The notes under the pieces were generated by a model. The model was not told the DNA's origin. It did no database searches and saw only the letters and a list, made by a program, of their open reading frames with translations. 15,210 bases of DNA from Phycisphaerales bacterium (GTDB taxonomy: Bacteria > Planctomycetota > Phycisphaerae > Sedimentisphaerales > Anaerohalosphaeraceae). Below, piece after piece: positions 1 to 5,157 of this stretch (within the stretch, counting starts at the first letter, position 1; the number at the start of each line of letters is the position of its first letter). Where the stretch lies: the NCBI GenBank assembly GCA_011055475.1, contig DSDH01000017.1:1-15210 (forward strand), written 5' to 3'. The translations under genes were made by a program, and so were the position numbers.

Positions 1-450
1 CAGGACAAGATCGCCGGCCTGGATTTGGGGGCCGATGACTACATCACCAAACCCTTCAGCCTGGAGGAGCTGCTGGCACGGATCAGGGCCGTCCTGCGAC
101 GGACCGATCCGGCGCGGTCCGTAGGCCTGAAGTTCTCGCTGGGCCCTTTGGAGGTGGACATGGGGGCGTTGCGGGCCTGGCGGGATGGACAGGAGATCGT
201 GCTCAGCAAACGCCAGGCGCGGATGCTGCAGGTATTCGCGGCCCATCCCAACCGGGTGATCAGCCGCGAGGAGCTTTACGAACGCGCCTGGGGCGAGCCG
301 CTTGGCGAGATCGAGACCCGCACCGTGGACATGCACATCGCCAAGCTGCGGGCCCTGATCGAGCCCGTCCCCGCCGAGCCGACGCTCATCAAGACGGTCC
401 GCGGCGCCGGCTACATGTACGAGACATCCGTGGTGAACGGGCAGGGCTGA
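1..450 (+). CDS. Response regulator, OmpR/PhoB family (5' end missing)
   Basis: This is the C-terminal 149 residues of a two-component response regulator; the phosphoacceptor half lies off the window. The visible start keeps the end of the receiver domain: GADDYITKPF, with the conserved Lys at visible residue 17 followed by Pro-Phe. A winged-helix DNA-binding domain of the Trans_reg_C type follows at about residues 38-142. Its recognisable blocks are LSKRQARML, the VISREELYERAWG segment, the RTVDMHIAKLR recognition-helix region and the TVRGAGYMY wing. Family members are cytoplasmic, become phosphorylated on Asp by a partner kinase, and usually bind direct repeats as dimers. The stop codon is followed 2 nt later by the GTG of the histidine kinase, so the two are almost certainly one operon and a cognate pair. 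The stimulus is unknown; no phosphate, potassium or metal transport genes are nearby to suggest one. Confidence 0.93.
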   Translation, partial: QDKIAGLDLGADDYITKPFSLEELLARIRAVLRRTDPARSVGLKFSLGPLEVDMGALRAWRDGQEIVLSKRQARMLQVFAAHPNRVISREELYERAWGEPLGEIETRTVDMHIAKLRALIEPVPAEPTLIKTVRGAGYMYETSVVNGQG

Positions 451-452
451 AG

Positions 453-2594
453 GTGTATCGACGTCTGGTGGCCATCACGGTCGTGATTCTGGCGGGGCTG
501 GTCGGCCTGTGCCTGCTGGGGCTGCATTCGCTGAGCCTGCACGCCGAAGGCCTGCGAGGGCGTCGGCTGGCCGAGTTCGCGGCCGTCGCCGAGCAGATCC
601 GCGCGGACGTGAAACGCAAGCTCGATGACTTCGTGCGAACCGAGCAGGCCCGGCCGTATACCGATTATCAGTATTACTACGTGCCGATGGCGGCCAATGA
701 GGAGGCGGCTCTGGTGCGCAGCCCCATCGGAGACCGGCTCGACAACGGCCTGGCCTATGGCTACTTTCGGATCGATCCGGACGGCACGATCATCACGCCT
801 TACGTTCCCCTTGACGCCCCGGACATCGCCGATCCGGAGGTCCGGCGGTACATCCAGGACGATCTGCAGCGACGATTGCGCGAGACCTTGCGGGGCAGCG
901 ACACCTTCGCCTTCGCGCCGATGCGTCCTGCGCCTCCCGTCAGCACAGACCCGACAGACCTGTACGAACGGGCTCGGCCGCGGCCCGCCACGCCCGGCCT
1001 TGACGCCCAACCGCCCGCTGAGGCCCCCACGGCCTCCAAGGCCGCCCCCAAGGGCTCCTCTCGTGCCGAGTATCGCATCGGAAGCCTCGAAGAGACCCAA
1101 CAGGTTCAGGTCGTGCGTCAGGATCGGCGGATGTTCGAGCAGAACGTCATGAACCGGGCGACGCGCGGGGATTTTCCGGGCGGGCTGATGTCCCAGGGCG
1201 GGATGGGTGATGAACAGACGGCCGCCCAGCGACCGTCCTCCTATCGGTACGATGAGGGCGTGACGATGGGCCGAGATCCCGCAGGCCGGGCAGTCGGCGG
1301 TTCGGCCCAAGGCACTGTGGACCAGCGGGGACGAGCGGCCTTGCCGGGCCGGCAGACCCAGCCGGTGCAGGCCGAGTACGAGACCGGGGGGCTGCCGCCC
1401 CAGCAGGCCCGGCCCGCCGGGCCGCAACGCGAGGTAGCGGAGAGGCCGGGCGAGCCCAGCGCGACGGTCTCCGTCCGCATCGAACCCTTTGTCCCGGTCA
1501 GCGTGCCGCCGGCCGACGCCGCCCCGTTTGGATACGATGTGTACCTCGTGCGACACGTGCAGATCGAGCAGGACCACTTCGTCCAGGGCTTTCGGCTCAA
1601 CCAGGAGCACCTCCTGGCCGAGGTCCGCGACAGCGCCGACCGCCTCGTGCGGGCGGGCATGGACTATCGCATCGCCGCCGATGAGGCGGCCTTGGATGGG
1701 CACGTCACGCACACGGCGATTCTGGACTTCGGGTTCGGCTCGCTGGCGCTGGGCCTGCTGGAGCTCGACCCCGGCCGGCTCGGTCGGGAGCTGGCCGCCC
1801 TGCGCCACGGTTATCTGGGTGTGATGGCCCTGGTGTCCACGGCGACGCTGCTGGCTTTGGGGGCGTTATGGCACAACGTTCGGGCCCAAGTCGTGCTGGC
1901 CCGCAAGAAGGACGACTTCATCTCGGCCGTCTCGCACGAGCTGCGCACGCCGCTGACCAGCATCCGCATGTACACCGAGATGCTCGAAAAGGGCTGGGTG
2001 CGCACCGAGGACAAGCGCGACGAATACTACGGCCACATGCGCCACGAGACCGAGCGTCTCAGCCGGCTGATCGAAAACGTGCTGGATTTCTCGCGGATTC
2101 AGCGGGGCCGCAAGCAGTACCGCTTCCGCCTGGGCGATGTCAACGCGTGCATCCGGCAGGCGGTCACGATGATGCAGCCGTGCGCCCGACAGGCCGGCTT
2201 CGAGATTGCCGCCGACCTGGCCGAGGTGCCGTCCTTCTCGTTCGATCCGGATGCGGTGGTGCAGATCGTCGTCAACCTGCTCGACAACGCGATCAAGTAC
2301 GCCCGCCAGGCCGCCGACCGCACGCTGCACGTCCGCAGCCGCTACGAGGGTCCGTGGGTGACGATCGAGATCGAGGACCACGGCCCCGGCATCCCCCGGC
2401 GACAGCGTGGCCGGGTGTTCGACGCGTTCTACCGCGTGGGCGATGAGGCCTGCCGCGAAACGACCGGTACCGGTCTGGGCCTGGCCCTGGTCAAACGCTT
2501 CGCCCAGGCCCACGGTGGCTCGGTCCAGATCCTCGCCGCCCGCCCTCGCGGCGCGGTCCTCCGCGTCCGCCTGGCCGCCCGACAACCCGCCTGA
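453..2594 (+). CDS. Membrane sensor histidine kinase with long disordered extracytoplasmic insert
   Basis: This 713-residue sensor kinase is the partner of the regulator immediately upstream. The chosen start is a GTG 2 nt after the regulator stop; it places a transmembrane helix at residues 5-25. The extracytoplasmic part runs to about residue 454, followed by a second helix at 455-473. There is no obvious HAMP domain: the HisKA dimerisation helix follows at once, with phosphoacceptor His495 in SHELRTPLTS. The ATPase domain has an N-box (NLLDNAIKY, Asn612), a G1 box (DHGPGIP, from Asp642) and a G2 box (GTGLGLAL, from Gly672), so kinase activity should be intact. The sensor region is odd. Residues about 30-155 and 337-454 look folded, but about 156-336 are rich in Pro, Ala, Gln, Arg and Gly and look disordered. 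I do not recognise the sensor fold, so the signal cannot be named. Confidence 0.93.
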   Translation: MYRRLVAITVVILAGLVGLCLLGLHSLSLHAEGLRGRRLAEFAAVAEQIRADVKRKLDDFVRTEQARPYTDYQYYYVPMAANEEAALVRSPIGDRLDNGLAYGYFRIDPDGTIITPYVPLDAPDIADPEVRRYIQDDLQRRLRETLRGSDTFAFAPMRPAPPVSTDPTDLYERARPRPATPGLDAQPPAEAPTASKAAPKGSSRAEYRIGSLEETQQVQVVRQDRRMFEQNVMNRATRGDFPGGLMSQGGMGDEQTAAQRPSSYRYDEGVTMGRDPAGRAVGGSAQGTVDQRGRAALPGRQTQPVQAEYETGGLPPQQARPAGPQREVAERPGEPSATVSVRIEPFVPVSVPPADAAPFGYDVYLVRHVQIEQDHFVQGFRLNQEHLLAEVRDSADRLVRAGMDYRIAADEAALDGHVTHTAILDFGFGSLALGLLELDPGRLGRELAALRHGYLGVMALVSTATLLALGALWHNVRAQVVLARKKDDFISAVSHELRTPLTSIRMYTEMLEKGWVRTEDKRDEYYGHMRHETERLSRLIENVLDFSRIQRGRKQYRFRLGDVNACIRQAVTMMQPCARQAGFEIAADLAEVPSFSFDPDAVVQIVVNLLDNAIKYARQAADRTLHVRSRYEGPWVTIEIEDHGPGIPRRQRGRVFDAFYRVGDEACRETTGTGLGLALVKRFAQAHGGSVQILAARPRGAVLRVRLAARQPA

Positions 2595-2711
2595 TCCATC
2601 CCCCATCGGGCCGTCGGAGGCTGCCTGAGGCGTGTGCCGATGCCGCACAGGGTGCCGGGTGAAATCCGGCCCCATCGTGCTGGTCATTCCGCTCAGCGAT
2701 TGTTATCATGA

Positions 2712-2723
2712 ATATCGCGATAT
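2712..2723. repeat. 12-bp perfect palindrome
   Basis: The sequence ATATCGCGATAT is a perfect 12-bp palindrome in an otherwise GC-rich region. Palindromes of this size can be operators for dimeric regulators. It could equally be chance, and no promoter is clearly associated with it. Confidence 0.4.
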
Positions 2724-2938
2724 CTGCGAGGCGTCGCTATGAGAGCATCCATCCGGTCACGACGCTTTGCGCTCGCCTTGGCCACGTCGTATTTCGACGG
2801 CCACACGATGCAACCCCCAAGATACGAGGGGTGGCAGCCACTGAGTCCCGGCGCCTCCGGCCTTTCGCGAGCATGGGTATGTGATGCCCTGCCGCACAGC
2901 ATCAGTTAGGCTTTACACGTTCTTTCGGCTCCATCCGG

Positions 2939-2960
2939 TGTAACACAAGTCTAACACAGG
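2939..2960. repeat. Tandem 11-mer, candidate OmpR/PhoB-family binding site
   Basis: Two adjacent 11-nt units, TGTAACACAAG and TCTAACACAGG, match at 9 of 11 positions and share a 7-nt core TAACACA separated by 4 nt. A 7-4-7 direct repeat with 11-nt phase is the architecture known for PhoB-type regulators, including E. coli PhoB boxes and mycobacterial PhoP sites. It lies about 13 nt upstream of the candidate -35 of the microprotein promoter, a position suited to an activator. The obvious candidate binder is the response regulator encoded at the window start; that link is inference. Confidence 0.45.
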
Positions 2961-2973
2961 GCCAATCGGGACC

Positions 2974-3001
2974 TTGCGCGGGGGCCGTATCCAGTTATAG
3001 A
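2974..3001 (+). promoter_or_regulatory. Candidate sigma70-type promoter for the microprotein
   Basis: The candidate is TTGCGC at 2974-2979, a 16-nt spacer and TATAGA at 2996-3001, matching consensus at 3 of 6 and 4 of 6 positions. A transcript starting near 3008 would have a leader of about 24 nt that includes the Shine-Dalgarno sequence. The weak -35 beside an upstream tandem repeat fits an activator-dependent promoter, but the match is poor enough to be chance. Confidence 0.3.
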
Positions 3002-3031
3002 GGCAAACCTTCGCAAGGAAAGGATCGAGCC

Positions 3032-3142
3032 ATGAACGAGTGGATACGCATAGTGGCTCTCGTGGTTGGCTGGGTGTACTTCGTCTATTACCTGTGGGAT
3101 CGGTGGACCCACCTGCCTCAGAATTGGGACAAGAGTCTGTAG
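3032..3142 (+). CDS. 36-residue Trp-rich single-pass membrane protein
   Basis: The open frame starts at ATG 3032, with a strong Shine-Dalgarno run (AAGGAAAGGA, 3015-3024) ending 7 nt before it, and stops at TAG 3140-3142. The product is MNEWIRIVALVVGWVYFVYY followed by LWDRWTHLPQNWDKSL. Residues about 5-22 form one hydrophobic helix, and the short polar tail holds Asp23, Arg24, Asp33 and Lys34. Five of 36 residues are Trp and three are Tyr, concentrated at helix ends as in real membrane proteins. A good ribosome site and coherent membrane topology argue for a true gene; no homologue is recalled. It lies downstream of a two-component operon and behind a tandem regulator-type repeat. Small membrane proteins elsewhere (MgrB, for example) modulate sensor kinases, so such a role is possible but unproven. 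It converges on the hydrolase gene, with 28 nt between the stops. Confidence 0.65.
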   Translation: MNEWIRIVALVVGWVYFVYYLWDRWTHLPQNWDKSL

Positions 3143-3170
3143 GGGGCTTCGGTTTTCGTTTGAAGGCGCG

Positions 3171-3878
3171 CTAGCTTTCGATATCCTTGACGATGCCCGT
3201 AATCAGGCGTGCACACGCGGCGGGATTGGTTTGCAGCACGAAATGCGGACCCTCGACCTCCTCCAGCGTGAATCGCTTGAAATGACGCTCGAACCAGCGA
3301 GCCGCCCGGAGGGGCACGAAATGGTCCTGGCGGCCCCGCAGATAGCAGCACGGCACCTCGAAGGGCGTCTCCGTGGAGAAGCGCGTGGTTGAGACCAGCC
3401 TGAGCCGGTGCGTCAGCATCGCCGAGGGGACCTCTTGGACCGCGGCGCGCAGCAGTGTGAGCTGTTCTCTGCTCACTGGCGCCCCGAAGCAGACCCCTCG
3501 CAGAAGAAACTTCGGCGTCCACCGAATAAGCCAACCCACGTTCGGTACGAGCAGGGCAAGCCGCAGCAGCCACCGGCGGGGCGGTTCGGCGAAGGACCCG
3601 CAGAAGACAACCGCCTCAATCGACGGGGTCCCCCACGCCAGAAGGGTAAGTGCCACCAATCCGGAAAACGACTCCGCCAGGAGAACAATGCGCCCCTTGG
3701 GGAGTTGACTGGCGACGAACCGAGCGCACGCTGCGATGGACAGTCGCTCATTGGGCGGATAGGCAATGACTTGCGTGGGAACCTGGCCGGATAATGTGGA
3801 TGCCAATGGCTCAAACAGCCGGCCCGTGCCATGCAGCCCGGGCAGCAATACGACCGTGATGTCTCGATCCGTGCTCAC
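3171..3878 (-). CDS. Alpha/beta hydrolase
   Basis: This is a 235-residue serine hydrolase of the alpha/beta fold. Visible signatures are the oxyanion loop segment LLPGLHGTGRLFEPL (residues 11-25), the nucleophile elbow LLAESFSG with Ser70, a likely acid Asp185 in RGRQDHFVP, and a catalytic His212 in EGPHFVL. The elbow reads Ala-Glu-Ser-Phe-Ser, so the usual first Gly of GxSxG is Ala, a tolerated small residue. The open frame extends far upstream, but that stretch is the shadow of the YccF gene. I chose the GTG at 3878-3876, which sits just before the first beta strand and has GGAAGAG about 11 nt upstream; another GTG further upstream is possible. No signal peptide is seen, so it is probably cytoplasmic. 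The substrate cannot be inferred. It is last in the minus-strand cluster, 89 nt after yccF. Confidence 0.85.
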   Translation of the reverse strand: MSTDRDITVVLLPGLHGTGRLFEPLASTLSGQVPTQVIAYPPNERLSIAACARFVASQLPKGRIVLLAESFSGLVALTLLAWGTPSIEAVVFCGSFAEPPRRWLLRLALLVPNVGWLIRWTPKFLLRGVCFGAPVSREQLTLLRAAVQEVPSAMLTHRLRLVSTTRFSTETPFEVPCCYLRGRQDHFVPLRAARWFERHFKRFTLEEVEGPHFVLQTNPAACARLITGIVKDIES

Positions 3879-3967
3879 GCGGCGGTGCTCTTCCAGAGCC
3901 GTGGGGTACACGGTCCCGACGCTTGCCTTCAGGGCCGGTTCGGTTCCTTTACGAACCCCTGTGAAAC

Positions 3968-4426
3968 CTACCTGCGGGCTCGGCGATCCAGCTCGCCGGC
4001 GGCCGCTCGGCGTCGGGCCTCCTGGGCCATCTCCCGGGGCACCGGCTTCTTGCCCAACGGCGCGAAGCTCACGCCGGCCAGCTTGAAATGCGCCAGCCCG
4101 AAGAAGATCGGAAGCACCAGAAAGAACGCCAGGAAGCACGTAATCCCGGCAAGAACGTGCCCGATCGCCAGCCACAGGCCCGCCAGAACCACCCACAGCA
4201 CGTTGGCCAGCCCGGTCCCCGTTCGCCGTCGTTCGCCCAGCAGCCGCACGTCGACCAGCTCCTTGCCGAAGGGAAATGCCGCAAACCGGGCGATCCGAAA
4301 CGCCGCGATCCCGAACGGAATCCCCACGATGGTGCAGCACAGCAGCGCCCCCAGCAGCACCCACCCCAGCCACGCGAAAAACCCGCCCCCGAAGATGAAC
4401 CACAACAGATTCCCGGCGAATTCCAT
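3968..4426 (-). CDS. yccF: YccF-family inner membrane protein
   Basis: This 152-residue protein matches the YccF domain (formerly DUF307) in length and pattern. An internal duplication is directly visible. Copy one has N6LLW9, then GIPFG (35-39) and FPFGK (51-55); copy two has N75VLW78, then LPIFFG (105-110) and PLGK (123-126). Each copy carries hydrophobic helices at about residues 7-33 and 73-112. The tail from 127 is charged and Arg/Ala-rich, and probably cytoplasmic. The ATG is preceded by AAGGGG about 7 nt upstream. A 5-bp hairpin (TCGCG, TTAGA, CGCGA at 4442-4456) lies just ahead of that ribosome site. The E. coli member is about the same size and its function remains poorly defined. 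The gene follows the 81-residue membrane protein after a 73-nt gap, so it may be co-transcribed. Confidence 0.9.
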   Translation of the reverse strand: MEFAGNLLWFIFGGGFFAWLGWVLLGALLCCTIVGIPFGIAAFRIARFAAFPFGKELVDVRLLGERRRTGTGLANVLWVVLAGLWLAIGHVLAGITCFLAFFLVLPIFFGLAHFKLAGVSFAPLGKKPVPREMAQEARRRAAAGELDRRARR

Positions 4427-4499
4427 ACAACCACCCCTTCATCGCGTTAGACGCGACCGTCCCGCCGGGCTGGCCCCCGCTCAGCGACCGGAGGCCCCG

Positions 4500-4745
4500 T
4501 CAGCCCGTCAGATACCACACCAGTACGTTCAAGCCCACGCCGACGGCGATCATGAACAGGCTGATCGTGATAAACAGGACGACCACCTCGCGGATGAACC
4601 GCTTCCAGAACAGCACCCGCAGCTTGGTGGCCTTGTAGATGATCGCGATGGACAGCAGCAGGGGGAACATCCACAACAGCGACTGCGGATTGGTGTGCAC
4701 CTCCAACGGCGCGATAAACCCGGCCAGCAGCGAGGGCTCAGGCAT
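4500..4745 (-). CDS. Small two-helix membrane protein, unknown function
   Basis: This 81-residue protein begins MPEPSLLAGFIAPLEVHTNP. It has hydrophobic helices at about residues 22-40 and 52-77, separated by a basic stretch (KATKLRVLFWKRFIRE). The basic loop suggests both ends face outward and the loop is cytoplasmic. Two in-frame ATGs are available. The ribosome site decides for the second (4745), because AGGAGG abuts the first. The gene overlaps the 3' end of the DUF6677-like gene by 8 nt, indicating translational coupling and probably a shared process. I do not recognise a family, and nothing catalytic is visible. Confidence 0.8.
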   Translation of the reverse strand: MPEPSLLAGFIAPLEVHTNPQSLLWMFPLLLSIAIIYKATKLRVLFWKRFIREVVVLFITISLFMIAVGVGLNVLVWYLTG

Positions 4746-5157
4746 GCTCATCCTCCTCGGTTCCGATGACCTCGCCGCGGCCCTGGTAGGCCATGTACAC
4801 CGCGCTGAGGATGCACAACAGGTTCAGCATGCCCGCGATGCTCGTGTAGATCTGTCCCACGTCGGCGGCCCGCCCGTAAACGGCGTATTGTCCCGACCGC
4901 GTCACGTTCGCCAACACGCCCACCAACGGCGAGGCCATGATCTGTGCGATGTACCAGGGCCTGGCGTTGACCGGGTCGATCACCCCGATCGAGCCGACGT
5001 ACAGCCCCGTTGCAAACGTCAAGGCGATCGTCACAAAGATGATGATCGCCCGCCGCCGCTCGCCGATCAGAAAATGCCCCGCCCCCGGGATGGCCCAGGC
5101 CAACAGCCCCACGGTGACCATGAAAAAGGCGTTTTCCGTCGGCGACCGCGGCTTCAT
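4738..5157 (-). CDS. DUF6677-like polytopic membrane protein
   Basis: This is a 139-residue membrane protein with about four hydrophobic segments (residues about 10-32, 36-56, 69-87 and 108-128). The motif PGAGHFLIGERRRAIIIF near the N-terminus has the proline-glycine turn and the basic tract between helices seen in TM2-like and DUF6677 proteins. I recall DUF6677 as frequent in Planctomycetota, but have not checked a profile. The start ATG overlaps the stop of the PpiD-like gene as ATGA, and its own end overlaps the next start by 8 nt, so the three form a coupled block. The acidic C-terminus (GTEEDEHA) should be soluble. Its function is unknown; the context suggests a membrane role alongside the chaperone-like protein. 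Confidence 0.85.
   Translation of the reverse strand: MKPRSPTENAFFMVTVGLLAWAIPGAGHFLIGERRRAIIIFVTIALTFATGLYVGSIGVIDPVNARPWYIAQIMASPLVGVLANVTRSGQYAVYGRAADVGQIYTSIAGMLNLLCILSAVYMAYQGRGEVIGTEEDEHA
4752..4757 (-). promoter_or_regulatory. Ribosome binding site that decides the start of the 81-residue gene
   Basis: AGGAGG on the minus strand is directly followed by ATG 4751 (no spacer) and, 6 nt later, by ATG 4745. Only the second has usable spacing. The site lies inside the coding region of the upstream overlapping gene. Confidence 0.75.

Larger units (their letters stand above)
2595..3031. other. 437-nt intergenic region between kinase and microprotein
   Basis: No convincing gene was found here. 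The first half holds a weak 5-bp inverted repeat (GCCGG at 2654-2658 and CCGGC at 2666-2670) without a T-run, so it is a poor terminator. It also holds a perfect 12-bp palindrome at 2712-2723 and an 11-nt inverted repeat GTGGCAGCCAC at 2831-2841. A 56-codon open frame at 2739-2909 (+) has GAGG 7 nt before its ATG, but its product (MRASIRSRRFALALATSYFD...) resembles nothing I know, and I do not call it. The 3' part carries the tandem 11-mer at 2939-2960 and a candidate promoter. The regulatory content therefore seems concentrated in the last 100 nt. Confidence 0.6.

Noticed and set aside
411..1808. A 465-codon open frame antisense to the kinase gene
   Set aside because: It is opposite the kinase gene, which has intact motifs. 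Its composition is that of a codon-bias shadow and it has no ribosome site or family match.
2641..2850. Cobalamin-riboswitch-like fragments (GGTGAAATCC near 2658 and GCCACTG at 2837)
   Set aside because: The two fragments are about 180 nt apart, the conserved elements that should lie between them are absent, and no cobalamin-related gene follows.
2693..2902. A 69-codon minus-strand frame in the post-kinase gap
   Set aside because: It has no ribosome site, no recognisable motif and a basic, low-hydrophobicity composition. It overlaps the palindrome and the alternative + strand frame.
3000..3031. GGCAAACC resembling part of a cyclic-di-GMP (GEMM) riboswitch
   Set aside because: Only the one short block matches. 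The second conserved block and the room for the fold are missing, because the start codon follows within 25 nt.
3940..3958. GGTTC/GAACC inverted repeat between yccF and the hydrolase gene
   Set aside because: Only 5 bp of stem and no T-run on either strand, so it is not a credible terminator.
3879..4442. N-terminal extension of the hydrolase frame up to 4442
   Set aside because: This stretch is another frame of the YccF gene, and the translated extension shows no alpha/beta hydrolase features. The GTG at 3878 directly precedes the first strand of the fold.
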